Assembly: GCA_029204225.1 (NCBI GenBank)
Contig: CM055100.1
Span: 16,903,259 to 16,967,258 of the forward strand
Direction of reading: 5' to 3'
DNA from: Diphasiastrum complanatum
Taxonomy: Eukaryota > Streptophyta > Lycopodiopsida > Lycopodiales > Lycopodiaceae
Length of the DNA: 64,000 nucleotides
Position numbers and translations under genes: made by a program
In this document: positions 46,035-59,033 of the stretch, one piece after another
How positions within the stretch are numbered: position 1 is the first letter of the stretch
Layout: every line of letters starts with the position of its first letter
The notes under the pieces: model-generated
The model's input: only the letters and a program-made list of their open reading frames with translations
Database searches by the model: none
Told to the model about the DNA's origin: nothing

Positions 46035-46046
46035 GCTCTGATACCA
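46035..46046 (-). other. Primer-binding site of E2 (tRNA-iMet)
   Basis: On the minus strand TGGTATCAGAGC follows the 5' LTR directly. About 600 bp of leader (45438-46034) separate it from the ORF. Confidence 0.97.
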
Positions 46047-46699
46047 TGTGAAAAACTCAGATCCAAAAGATGCTAAAGTTTCATAAAGATCTTGGCCATG
46101 GAAGTTATGCACATCTAGATTGAAAAAATGATAGAAATTGTGATGTTAAGCATACTAAACATCAACTAAACATCAAAATCTGATCATAAGCTTCCACAAA
46201 CAGAAACTTGCTGTCCCTGTCCGTACTTCAGAGCCTACAACCTGCATTTCACACGTGTGAAGCCATAGCAACAAAGAAATCACAATTCTAGTGGCTAGAA
46301 TGCAAGATATGAACAAAAAAGTGAGAGAGAAGAAGATGGACCTTCAAAGAGCATAACATTCATTCAATAGAATGAAAATGAGATGTGTACATACTCGTGG
46401 AGATGGCTATTTATAGCAGCCATAGTGCCTCTTGGCCACTTGTCTTATGATAGGCTAAAATTGGGGTCCAATAGGATTCACCCATATACCTAGAAATTTG
46501 GTCAAATAGGAATGCACCAAATTATGAGCCAATAGAAGAGCTCCACACTCGACCTCCTCTAATTAATGTGACCTCAAAAGTAGTGTACACATACTTTGGG
46601 CCTCTACATACATGTATGAACCTATCTCTAACTTTTATTTGGCCATAGGCCTACAAAATCTCAAGTTAGGAAAATACTACTAGTTGACAATTTTTCACA
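46047..46699 (-). mobile_element. 5' LTR of E2 (653 bp)
   Basis: No difference from the 3' LTR was seen by eye. The TATA box is at 46407-46415 and TTCACACGTGTGAA at 46248-46261. Confidence 0.97.
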
Positions 46700-48640
46700 C
46701 TAAATTCCAAATGAGTAATTCCCCCTAAAACCAGTTCCAGCGGGAGTATTCGAATTAGAAAGCACTAATTCTTAGTTCCTGCTACTTTAGCCATTAGCGA
46801 GAAAAGTACATCAAATAATTTATATTTCTTAGTGTTTACTTGTGTTCTTTACTCTAATATAGTGATTAAACTATGCATGTTTACTATTGTTATGATTTAA
46901 TCAAAATCAATCACAATTGCATGCATCCTCGTGCTCGAGGGAATTATGTGTAAAGCCCATAATAGCCTTGGCCTATTGAAAGACAGTTCTAACTTTTACG
47001 TCGGATCCACTACAATTAGAGCCATGGATCTAAAATCTAGAAAGCCCTTGATAATTATTATCTAAAGTGTCAACAAATACAATAATATCACATGTCAACA
47101 AGTCCTAGATAAACACTCGTTCCTTAATATGATGTTAGGGTTCTTGAGCCAAGTACACAAATGAAAAGGCCTATGCATCTTTTTTCCCTACTTATTAAAT
47201 TCTAAAATGGCACATAGTGTATTTAAATAGTACCATATGATTGGCAAGAGTTTCATTATGACCATATGCTTGTGTGGGAAAGCTTCTAAGACTTATCACG
47301 TGACCAACATAGAAGTTTGTTCCTTCTTTTCTGGAAAGGGTGGAGGTTACAGTAAAAATAATTAAACAGCAACATCACAACGGGGAACAAGCCACATTTC
47401 TTTTTTGCAGTTATGGGGTGCACCTGGTTCTATTTGTTAGCAATAGCTTGTGGATGCAATTTGTGATTTATGACTAAATTCACTGCACGAGTTAATTCAT
47501 GTGGTATGATAGTCATTTGTTAACTCATCACATATTGTAGACATCCAGCATAGGTCATGTTTTGGGTGTTTAGATTCTTTCCATGCATATTCATTTATAT
47601 TGACATGTTTATTTGTTTATTTTTTCCTTTTGCAAATGTTTGTTGATTTTTGGAATCTCACTACATGGGATAGAGTAGGTGTTTTTTGTGGCAAACCTTT
47701 TAAGGATTACCAGGTCTATGACTTAATCTACAAACTTTTGATGACTGAATATGATTTTTAATGGTTTTCATGGGTTTTTGTGCATCCCCAAAGGAATCCT
47801 CATAGAAGTCCCAAACCTGCAAATTTTTACATTCATTACTGAAAATGTTTGGTTGTTCTTTAATCTTATTTTGAATGCAAATTGATCTAGGATAGGCATA
47901 TAAGTGATGGTGCAATTTTCCGGAATCTCAAATTCAACAAGAATTCTTTTAATGAATCTAAATTGATAAGGGAATAGGCCAATTATATCATTAAACATTA
48001 ATTACTATTTCATCCTAAATGTCATTCTATTTCATTCTAAATGACTTAAATTAATGGAAAATTAGAGAATGATTGTAAATTACAAAGTGTGTTGAGCCCC
48101 ACTTTGTAATAAATTATACATTTAATGTGCAGTTTAGATTTTTTGTATATGATATAGAAGTTTAAATGAGCTAACTTTGTCTGATGATGTATTAAAATTG
48201 ACATCGTAAAGGCAAATTCCATTGATTGGGGCCAAACTATTTTGAAGATATAGATATGTAATGATGTAAACCCATCCAAGTGACTGGTCATGTTAGTATC
48301 CATGTCATTTCTGAAGCACAGTCTACAAACCTCTATGCAATATAACTAGGTGAGAGTGTGTCATTTGATGTCATGTTAACAGCCATGTTATTTTTTAAGC
48401 TGCATCTACAAGCCACACTGCAGTATAACTAGCTGAGAGTGTGTCATTTGATGAATGAGTTTTACGAGAAGTAATCAATAGTTTGATCTAACTGATATGT
48501 AGACTTTCTTCTTATCTTTCTTCCAACACATGTTCAATATATTAGTATTTTCATATTTGCTATTAATTGAATTCTGATCTCATAGGGCAAATATAACATT
48601 GTCCGAACAATTATGAAACCTAAGAGACCGACTATAACTA
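46700..48640 (+). repeat. R-family repeat, copy f, right part
   Basis: Collinear with 8600-10790 except for a deletion near 47070 that removes the equivalent of about 8960-9250. It runs on into the E4 LTR, as in copy b. Confidence 0.8.
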
Positions 48641-49656
48641 AAAGGTATTTACGTCGATTAGACCGAGGAAATGTCAAAATTATTGAGGGTCTTTGAAATG
48701 TTAAATCTTAGTGCTCTAATATTCTTGGCTACAATTACCAAAGTAAAACATATACACTTCTAACTCTGAATTGGTTACAATAATGTTTGTGACAACTATA
48801 TTGTCGCCAATATGATATTACCAAAACCTTTGATGTTACTAGATGTCAAAGTAAAACCAAAATATTTGTTGATAACCAGTACGTTTACAGCAAAGTACCC
48901 CCAATCAACTTATTATGAAGTTTTTAGCACACTACAGGATCTCTATGGGGTGTTGTGTTTGCACGAGAATGATCAAAGAACAGTTTAGTTGAGAAATCCA
49001 AGGCAAGAGCACAATGGCATACCACAGACTGGAAAAACTCTTTACTATGATAGATAGCTATCAGAAATAATTCTAAGTGCTCATTAAGGGGAAAAGAGCC
49101 TGCTCTCGGGGAGCGAGATAAAATGATAACCAAAAAACTCGGGTAGAGAATGAGCCCAAAACACCAAATCACAATATGGCAAAAGAAGCCATAGTTTTCC
49201 TACATCAATGAGGCTTGAGTTCCTATAGTGGATTTGCATGGAATGTCCACATCTTCTAGTTAACTCATATATCATATATCCACATGTAAAACTGCATGCA
49301 TGGATGTTGCATGGATTGCATGTCAGCTCCCTAAGCTACCTAGACATGTGTAGATTTTGTAAACTGATTTGCATGTTGCATGCACTGATTGCATGTCAGC
49401 TCCCTAAGCTACCTAGACATGTGTAGATTATGTAAATTGTTTTGCATGTTGCATGCATGCATTCTAACTAACATTTCATGTCATCTAATATTTTGCATGA
49501 CATCATAATTGAATCTACCTAACTCAAATTCAACCTATTCTAGAAGGTTATCTACTCACTTCACATACCTTAATGTACAGTAAAATATTTACAAGAAATA
49601 AGGTGAGCATAGCCCCCAAAGTCAACACATGAAGATATGTTTTACGACTTTTCACA
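48641..49656 (-). mobile_element. 3' LTR of E4 (outer end not fixed)
   Basis: In element orientation it begins TGTGAAAAGTCG beside AAGGAA. It is collinear with 10791-11817, including the duplicated CTACACATGTCTAGG block. Part of it also adjoins R copy g (57320-57545). R and this LTR therefore travel together, and the border between them is uncertain. Confidence 0.6.
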
Positions 49657-52600
49657 TTCCTTGAATATATCTACCTATTCACCATAGAGTTTGAGATTAA
49701 GCCAAGATTAGATCTCATCTTGACAAATGTATTCTTGAGCAATGGCTTGGTGAGAAGATCTACAACACAATTTGAAGATCCAACATGCTCCAATAAGATC
49801 TCTCTCCCACTTACTTTCTCTCTTACAAAGTGATCAGATACCTCGATGTGTTTGCTCCTTGCATGGAATACAAGATTGTTTGGAAGAGCCTGAGCTGAAA
49901 TGTTATCATTATTGATAATTGGAAGGTCTTCATCTCCATAACACTTTAGCTCCATAAGTAGCCTCTTGATCCATAAAACTTCCTTAGTTATGATTGTAAG
50001 AGCTTTGTACTCAGCTTCACAAGATGACAAGGATACAGTTGCTTGCTTCTTTGATAGCCAAGAAACTAGATTCCCTCCAATGAAAACCGTGTAATCACTT
50101 GTGGATTTTCTATCTACTTTGTCTCTTGGAAAATACGAGTTTGAAAATGCAACCAAAGTTAGATCATCTCCTTTATAGATCAATCCATATCTAAGGTAGA
50201 GGATACATATCTGAAGGTTCTCTTTGCCAATTTGCAATGACATATCTTTGGATCCTACGTGTATTGGCTTAGTTTGTGCACACTAAACCTTAGATCAGGC
50301 CTAGTGACTCTTAATCAAATAAGAGAGCCAATAAGACTCCTATAAAGAGTGAACTCCTCAAAGGATCTTTTATCCTCTTTTATAGAAACTTTTACAATTT
50401 GCTCCATTGGAGTATCTATGCCTTTGCAGTTTTCCATTTGAAATTTCTTAAGCATGGAAAGAGCATAACCACTTTGACTTATGAAAGCATGACCTTTCCA
50501 AAATTCAATTTCTAGGCCTAAAATGTAGTGAAGAACTCCTAGATTTTGCATCTTAAATTCACTTCCAAGTGCAAATTTCGTTTCTTCAAGTAGCTCCTCA
50601 TTATTTCCACTAAAAATTAAATCATTTACAAAGATGAGTTGAATAGCTACAAAGTTATTTACAAACTTAATGTACAATGAAGGGTCGTATTCACTAAGAT
50701 GAAATCCGAGTGATATGAGAAAGGAGTTGAGCCTTGCATACCAAGACCTCTTGGTGGTTGTTTTAGTCCGTAGAGACTTCTGAAGAAAAGACAAAATTTT
50801 GTTTCTTTAACAACCTTCACGAATCCAGGTGGTTGCTCCATATAAACCTTCTCCTCAAGGTAACCATTGAGGAAGGCATTAGAGATATCAAGTTGAAACA
50901 TCCTCCAAATTGTGATAACATGCAAGAGAAATTAGAATTCTTATAGTTACCATTTTTGCAATATGTGCAAAAGTGTCTTCATAGTTAGAGCCTTTGATTT
51001 GAGAGTGGCACAAAGTCTTGCTTTGAATTTGTTGATGGATACATCATTGTTGTACTTGGTTCTGAATACCCATTTGCATCCAATGAGATGCATCTTGCTA
51101 GGTGGCTCCACAAGCTCCCATGTATTGTTTGACATCAAGGCTTCAAACTCTTGGGTCATTGCTTCAACCCACTCCTTGGATTGAAGTGCTTCTTGGACAT
51201 CTTTAGGCTCTTCATCTGATATGAAGAATGCATGATAGGAAGTTTCATCTTCCACTTGCCTTCCTTCTTCATTATATGTGAGCCTTCTTGGCTCGGATCT
51301 TTCTCTTCTGGATATACTAGGTGTAGGTGCTTGAAGTTGCACCTCCTCAAAGACTCGGCCCCGCCACATCTTGAACAACATCAAGATTGATGACTATAGA
51401 TCCTACATGAGGTTCCTTGATCTTTGCCTCATCCAAGTTAAACTTCTAATCTTCATGGAAGTCACATTTCAACTTACAACATTCTTGTTAGTAGAGGGAA
51501 CATAAATTTTATATGCTTTCTTATAAGATGCATATCCAACAAAAATACCTTTAATAGCACTAGGATCATTCTTTTTACTAGTCTCTAAAGGAACATGCAC
51601 ATAGCATAAGCAGCCAAAGATCCTAAGATGATCTACCTTAGGCTTTTTCTTGTACAACATTTCAAATGGTGTTCTTCCTTCTATAGCAAGATTAGGATGC
51701 CTATTACAAAGATTATTTGCACATGCAACTACTTCTCCCCAAACTTCTTTAGGCAGATATGCTTCTAGCATGATAGCTTTTGCACATTCACACAATGTTC
51801 TATTTTTTCTTTCAGCAACTACATTTTGTTGAGGAGTATAAGAACAAGAAAATGCTCCTTGTGTTCCCTCTTGCCCACAATTGTTTTTAAACTTATTAGA
51901 GGTGTATTTACCTCCACTGTAAGGAAGACATCATAAACCATGCATTAGGAGAGTTTTGAGCTCCAAAAAGACCTTTAAGAATTCGTGCAAGATGTAGATT
52001 ATATTATTATAATATTATAGCACTAATACTTTTGACTTGCCATAACTTTCTAATCGTAGCTCAAAAGTATGTCATGTAACATATCATTGGAAACTCTTGT
52101 TGAGCGCTTTCCAATGCAACAAACTCTGTTAAATTCAGACTTACCACTAAAAGGTTATGCCATTTTTAGTGTGGAATCAAAATGTGGACTCAAAAAGTTA
52201 CGTTACATAGATTTCAAATTTGAGTGTTTTGATTGGTCCATGTGTAAGAAAAAATTGATAAAAAATATAAAAATTATCTTTATAAATATAGAACTCCTCT
52301 AATGGATTTAGAAGATAGCATATAGATCTTGTGTAATCAATTATGAAAGAAACAAAACAATTTGCTCCTCTGCTCTTAGTAGAAGAGAAATGAACATCAA
52401 AATGCCAAATGGTTGTTGAGTCTTGATGCTGGATCTTGGAAAAGGTCTTATATGTGATTTTGCCAAAACACAAGCTTCACAGGGTCAAAGCTCCTTTGAC
52501 AGTGTCTTTGGTAGTCCAACAACTTTTCCTTCCTTGATCATAGATTGAATGGCTTTGAAATTGGGATGACCCAATCTTTTATGCCATATATCCTCTTGAT

Positions 52601-54041
52601 GAACCTTGGTCTCATAAGCAACATCAGAAATGTTAGCACTTTCCCTAGAATCTAGCTTGTACAACTTTCTAGCTCTAGATCCTCTAATTATCACTTCATT
52701 CTCCCTTGAGATTACACACTTGTGAAGATGAAATTTGACATCCAACTACTATCAAACAATTGTCCTACACTTATGAGGTTCTTGGTTAGTTTAGGCACAT
52801 AAAGTACATCATGCAAACAAAAAGATCTTGATGATGATGCATGCAGTGGAATACTCCCTATTCCCTCAATTCTACACTCTACATCATTAGCAATATAGAT
52901 TGATCTTTTTGCGCCTACATATGGCATGAGACTTGTGAAAGAGTTTCTTGAACTAGACGTATGGGAACTCGCCCCACTATCTATCCACCATATTTCTTCA
53001 TTCTTGAAAGGAAAGGATGAAAAACTAGACATCATTAAAGAATCGTCTCTTTCACTCTCATTACCCTCACACTCTTTCTCATTAGTAAGGTTAGCTTGTT
53101 TGGACTGGTTCTTCTTCTTGAAACAATTTGATGCATAGTGGCTCTTTTTGCCACAAAAGAAACATTTGATCTTTGATAGCTTCTTATCGCCACTGGAAAT
53201 TGCAGCTTGTGAGGATTGATCCTCACCACCTTCTTTGGCTTTATCCTTCTTGAAGTGTTGTTGACCATTTCCCTTGCCTCTTGACTTCTCCTTGGTGAAA
53301 TGCGCTCCGTCATCTGCACCATCCTTCAATGAAAGTTTGTTGATCCTCGACATCTTGTTCTCTTGTCAGCTTTCTTCAGCAATGAGATCTCCTTGAAGAG
53401 TCTCCAAAGATGGAAGCTCCTCCCTAACAACATAGGTTTGCACAATATTGTCATACTCATCTCTTAGTCCATTAAGGACTACTTGAACAAGCCTAGTGTT
53501 CTTAAGAGCATCACCAATACTAGCTAACTCTTGATGAAGATCTTTAACTCTCATTATATAATTTGAAGCACTCTCATCTACTCTTTGATAACTTAGAAAG
53601 ATCTGATTTCTAAGTGTAAGCAATCTTGAAGTATTCTTAATTTCATAGATTGTTTTAAGAGTGCCCCAAGCCTCCTTGGCAGTAGTGCATGTACTGATGT
53701 CCCTTTACATTTCATTTGTGACATTCATTTTTATAAAATGAAGAGCAATTCTAGTTCTCTTCTTGAATGCTGCAATTTCATTAGGTGTTGCGGGTCCTTC
53801 TTCGGCTCCACTAACAATGCCCATTACATCTTGTAAATAATGATTCCATCCTTATCTTCCACATTGCATAATTGGAGGATGTTAATCTCCCACTATGCTC
53901 CAAAAAATGTGAACCAGTTGAAGCAAGTTCTCCATGAGAAATTCTAGTAATGACAAAGATGGACATGAATATGTTGCTTCCAATCTCAACCTCAGATCTT
54001 ACACTTATAATGTTGATCCAACCTATGAAATCTAGCAACAA
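49657..54041 (-). pseudogene. E4: decayed copia gag-pol
   Basis: Minus-strand pieces in order from the right: gag start (GRLTSSNYAMWKIRMESLF, about 53920-53850); gag middle (53366-53660); zinc knuckle CFFCGKKSHYASNC and protease WWIDSGASSH (52985-53353); integrase WHKRLGHPNFKAI (52485-52745); core interrupted by a MITE; AEGRTPF-type integrase end (51469-51795); RT (50315-51384, with [10 protein letters not shown] but FVNDLIF in place of YVDD); RNase H (49671-50243). At least six frameshifts or stops occur, and the RT catalytic Asp pair is altered to ND. It is clearly dead and older than E1-E3. Confidence 0.92.
51943..52304. mobile_element. MITE-like element, copy 3 (362 bp)
   Basis: An independent insertion of the 371-bp MITE, into the integrase frame of E4. 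The host frame reads ...SKS | MVYDVF... across the gap, compared with SKSMVFDHF in copia A. The left inverted repeat is slightly changed (CATTAGGAGAGTT). The host comparison suggests a 3-bp ATG duplication. Confidence 0.75.
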
Positions 54042-54479
54042 TATGTGAGCAAGCTCACAACTAAAAAATCAATCTATCTTGAGTTTGGATCTAGCTTCTA
54101 TCGGGATCCCACCCCCAATCACCTAGCCACCCGCTTGTTCTTGACCCCAAAAGGGCTGGTACCAGGGGACTGCAGACAATGTGCAAGTTACTTCTTATAT
54201 GGAGAGGAATCCAACAACCCTAACTGCTTATGGGACAATGAGGACAACCAACATGTGCTCAAGCACCTTCACGCAAGCAAATAGGTGCACAAGCCTCTTG
54301 TGCATGGCTTGACAACAGTCCCGCAACATAGAGGTCGTTGCATGGCAAAAGAGGGATTGTACATTCATTTTAAATTTTTGGCATATGTAAATTAATATTT
54401 CAAAATCTCGAGCATGACTCAGACCACGACACTTTGGCCATGCAATCGAAAGAATTAGTGAAGAAAGAATGTCTAGCCT
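54042..54479. other. Unassigned, possibly remains of the E4 leader
   Basis: No LTR end or primer site could be seen to the right of the E4 gag start. The 79-codon plus-strand ORF (54045-54284) has no recognisable domain. Sequence resembling R resumes at ACGTCCAAG near 54480. Confidence 0.35.
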
Positions 54480-54499
54480 TACGTCCAAGTGCATTTTCT

Positions 54500-54745
54500 A
54501 AGTCCATATCTACAGGTTGGCTGCCTGCAATGTCATGCCCTCCCTTCTTGTGAAATCACAAATGTGTTCGATTTGTTCATTCACAGTGAAATTATGCGAC
54601 CAATTGAGACCACTATGCACCACATGGACGCCCACAGATTTAGTCTCATTTGAACAACTCAATGCTATGACATTATCACTTAGGTTTGTTACACAAAAGG
54701 AAGTAACCGAAAGACACCTGGAGTAGAAACAAGCTTGCAAATATA
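54500..54745 (-). pseudogene. S1-family (S-protein homologue) fragment, copy 2
   Basis: The minus strand has NLSDNVIALSCSNETKSVGV, VHSGLNWSHNF and HICDFTRREG. It keeps the S-C-S motif lost in copy 1, which strengthens the S1 assignment. The leader (FASLFLLQVSF) is present upstream but in another frame, and stops fall after the C-x-F motif. It lies beside its own (AG)n tract exactly as copy 1 does. Confidence 0.5.
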
Positions 54746-54763
54746 GGGAATAAGTGAATGATC

Positions 54764-54941
<178 letters not shown>

Positions 54942-57545
54942 CACCTTCGTATAAAGATAGCAGTTTATGACACGATGAGTTGTAGCTCAGCCCTAGAGAC
55001 GACACTAGCTAGAGGAGGAGAATTTCAAACCAAAAGCCACGGTGCTGAATTTCAAATGAGTAATTCATCCTAAAACCAGTTCCAGCGGGAGTACCCATGT
55101 ATTTGAATTAGAAAGCAGTAATTCTTAATTCATCCTACTTTTGTCATAAGCGAGAAAAGTACATCAAAGACCAAAGTATTGGTTTTTAATTTGTATTTCT
55201 TAGTATTTATTACTAGTGTTCTTTACACTAAGATAATGATTAGATTATGCATGTTTACTATTTTCATGATTTAATTACAATCACAATTGCATGCATCCTC
55301 ATGCTCGAGGGCATTATGCTTGTTAAGCCCATGATAGCCTTGGCCTATTGAGCGAAAGTTCTAACTTTTACATCGGATCCTCTTTCCTTGTGCGACTGCA
55401 CTTATACCCATGCCTCTCTAATCTAGAAAGCCCTTGATAATTAATATCTAATGTGGGTGAATTCAATGTCTTGAAAATCAACCTCGCGAAACATCACATT
55501 CCCATTCACGTAGTAATCATTCTAAGTTGTGGACAATTTATTGTAGCATGGAGTTATGGATCATAACTTGATTGAAAGCAGACAGTCATCATAACCATGA
55601 ATTACTATTCACCATGCATTGCATATCATGAATCTATCATAATCTACCTATGACTAATAGTGCCTTGATCTCCAACCAATGATAATATTACATTTAGTGT
55701 TATATCAAGAGATTGCAACATATATGAGTAGATTATCACAACAAGTACACTAATATCACATGTCAACAAGGCTTAGATAGACACTCATTCCTTAACATGA
55801 TGTTAAGGTTCTTGACCCAAGTACACAAATGAAAAGGCCTAAGCATTTTTTGTCCCTATTTATTAAATCCTAAAATGTCACGTAGCATAGTAAAATAGTA
55901 CCATCTGATAAGGACAGGCTTCATTGTGACATATGCTTGCTCTTGTGTGTGGGAAAGCTTCTAAGACTTATCACATGACCAACAAAGAAATTCGTTCCGT
56001 CCTTTTTAGATAGGGCAGAGGTTACAATAAAAACAATTAAACAACATCATCACAATGGGCAACAAGCCACATTTCTCTTTTGCAGTTTTGGGGTGCGCCT
56101 AGTTCTATTTGTTTGCAATAGCTTATGGCTGCAATTTGTGATTTATGCCTAAATTCACTACACGTGTCCAATGAGTTGATTCATGTGGTATGACAATCAT
56201 TTGTTAACTCATCAAAGATTGTAGACATCAAGCATAAGTCATTTTTTGGGTGTTTAGATTCTTTTCACACACATTCATCTATGTTTACCTATTTATTTTT
56301 TCCTTTCACAAATGTCTTTAACTTTATGGAATCTCACTACATAGGATAGAGTTGGTGTTTTTGTGGCAAACCTTTTAAGGATTACCAGGTATACGACTTA
56401 ATCTTCAAAGTTTAGTTTTTAGTTGTTAATGTTTGGGAAATACAAATCTTTTGATGACTCATTATTATTTTTTAATGGTTTTCATGGCTTTTTATGCATC
56501 CCCAGAAAATCCTCATAGAAGTCCCAAACCTGCAAAAAAAAATCAACTCATTACAAAAAAAATTTGGTTGTTTTAAATCTTATTTGAATGCAAATTGTTC
56601 TAGGATAGGCATCTAAGTGATGGTGCAATTTTGCGGATTCTGAAATTCAATAAGATTCACGTGATGATTCCAGGAATAATTCTTTTAATTAATCTAAATT
56701 GAAAAGGGGTGCCATTTATATCACTAAATAGTAATTACATTTTCATCCTAAATGCCATTCTATTTCATTCTAAATGACTTGAACTAATAGCAAATTAGAG
56801 AATGATTGTAAAGTACAAATTTTGTGGAGCCGTACTTTGTCATAAATTGTACTTTTAATGTGTAGTCTAGATTTTTTGTATATGATATAGAAGTTTAAAT
56901 GATCTAACTTTGTTCGATGTATTAAAATTGACATCGTAAGGGCAATTTGTATTAATTGGGGACAAACTATTTTGAAGATGTAGATATGTAATGATGTAAA
57001 CCCAGCCAAGTGATTGGTCATGTTAACATCCATGTCATTTTTGAAGCAATGTCTACACACTTCGATGCACTATAACTAGGTGAGAGTGTGTCATTTGATG
57101 TCATGTTAACAACCATGCTATTTCTGTAGTTGTGTCTACAAACGTCTCTGCACCATAACTAGTCAGGAGTGTGTCAATTGATGTATGAGTTTTGTGAGAA
57201 ATAATCAATAGTTTGATCTTCTTTCTCTCATTTGCTATGAAGGTTCCCTTCTTATCTTTCTTTCAACAATATGTCAGTACTGTCATATTTGTTATTGATT
57301 ACTATTTATCAAATTTTTATCTAATAGAGCAACTATAACATTGTCCAACTAGAGCAAACATTTACCAAACCTAAGAGAACGACTATATCTAAAAAGGTAT
57401 TTGTGTGGATCAGGCCAACAAAATTGTGAGGGTCTTTGCCAATGTTTAGTCTTAGAGCTCTAAGATTCTTGGCTACAATTACCAAACGAAAGCATCTACC
57501 ACTTCTAACTCTGAATTGGTAGCAATAATGTTTGTGACAACTATA

Positions 57546-58247
57546 TGTGAAGAATTGCCAAAAATTGGAAAATCTAGCTTGATCAAAAACCATGTAGAAT
57601 AGTGTAAATTGTGTACACAAGTGGGTCCCACACATGTGAGGCCATGATGCCACGTGGGAAACCCATCCTAATGTAGGCTAGGTCAAGTCCATAGGGTTGG
57701 TCATGTCATTTTGGTAGTGATTCCTAGTTTATAGGACCTAAATCCTAGATTTAAGGTGAAAATTTGACCAACTAGCTATCTACCAAGCATGACTCTAGGA
57801 AATAGACTAGGGTTTCATTTTAGGTCAAGGAGAGTGAGTTAACTTCCTTATTACATGCTGGAAATCCACCTAACTTCAAGAAGGAAGTCGAATTTGCTAT
57901 GTATTCCCTCTCTCCATAGTGAGAAGATAGAAAATTTTTGGAGCTCATTGGCAATCTCAAGCTATTTCACTATGTACATTGAGTTTTTGTGATCCAAATG
58001 AAACCAAATCAATCTCTACTTGTTTCTCAGGTTGAAGGCCGTACTACAGCCTGTATTACACACGAGTGGGCTCGTATTTCAATGTTGATCAATGCTTTTG
58101 ATTGTTAATGCTTGTTGTTTGTCAAACTGCCAATCTAGATAAACTTTTTTGTGTCTAGTTTTTTGATAGATTGTTAAGCAAGCATCCAATCACTCTTGTG
58201 GATCGTTTGTAGATTCATTTATGGTCCTAAAGTACAGTACTTTCACA
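57546..58247 (+). mobile_element. 5' LTR, same family as the solo LTR (702 bp)
   Basis: It starts TGTGAAGAATTGCC and ends GTACTTTCACA. It is followed at once by a primer site, so it is a 5' LTR. It is about 97% identical to the copy at 35082 by eye. It interrupts R copy g. No matching 3' LTR is in the window. Confidence 0.95.
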
Positions 58248-58259
58248 TGGTATCAGAGC
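58248..58259 (+). other. Primer-binding site (tRNA-iMet)
   Basis: TGGTATCAGAGC directly follows the LTR. Confidence 0.95.
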
Positions 58260-59033
58260 CAAGTACAAGAGCATAAGCCATTGATCTAATGCAAATCCAT
58301 TTTTAGCAAGTTTTGGTGCTAAAAACTAGTATTGAGAGGGCAAGCTAGAATCTTGATTTTGGTGAGGAGATTTGATCCCAAACTTGGTAGGGGTCCAAAT
58401 CCGTACTGTCCACATGTGTGGGCACCTCTGAACCTGCATTTAATGCATGGTATTCATTTTATCCAAAAAAATTCAATTTGTGAGCTATTGGTGTAATTTT
58501 TGGTGGAGATCCTAGGATAATCAACCAAGATCATTTGCCATTGATTAGATTTGAATTTGTTTCATGGAATCTAATTAATCTAGGCTGAGTTCAAGTCCTA
58601 TTAAGGTTAAAAACAGGTCTTGAAAGTACACCAAGAAGGAAGAAAGAGATTAAGTCATTTTTTTTGTCCAAAAATAGCCAAAATTGGCAAGATTTGATTG
58701 TAAGTAGATTTCACATCATCTTATCTTCATTCCAACTTTGTGAGGGAGTGCTAGAACTGAGATTATAAGTCCATTTGTTGGACTAGAAATCTAATTTGAG
58801 TGAAAAACTACAAGAGAGAGACCTTAGTGAGTTTCTAGAGACAATCAAATCCATTTCTTGGCAAGATTTGTTTGAAAGTAGTTTTCACTTCATCTTATCT
58901 TCATTCCAGCTTTGTGAGGGAGTGATAGAACTATGATTATAAGTCCATTTGTTGGATTAGAAATCAAATTTGAGTGAAACACTGCAAGTGTGAGACCTTT
59001 GTGAGTTTCAAGTCAATCAAATCTATTTCTTGT
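58260..59033 (+). other. Copia leader with tandem duplication
   Basis: Non-coding leader resembling that of E1 in layout, with TCCGTACTGTCCACATGTGTGG at 58398-58419. A ~174-bp block is repeated in tandem (about 58686-58859 and 58860-59033, landmarks TCATCTTATCTTCATTCCA and ATAAGTCCATTTGTTGGA). At about 59034 it passes without a break into gypsy sequence. Confidence 0.75.

Larger units (their letters stand above)
40839..46699 (-). mobile_element. E2: complete 5861-bp Ty1/copia retrotransposon
   Basis: The two 653-bp LTRs look identical by eye. CTAAA is duplicated at both ends (40834-40838 and 46700-46704), inside R copy f. There is a primer site, a polypurine tract and one unbroken 1316-codon gag-pol ORF. 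Identical LTRs and an intact ORF make it the youngest-looking element in the window and a candidate for current activity. Confidence 0.98.

Noticed and set aside
54045-54284. 79-codon plus-strand ORF between E4 and R copy g
   Set aside because: No motif, no second copy and no coding neighbours. Likely chance.
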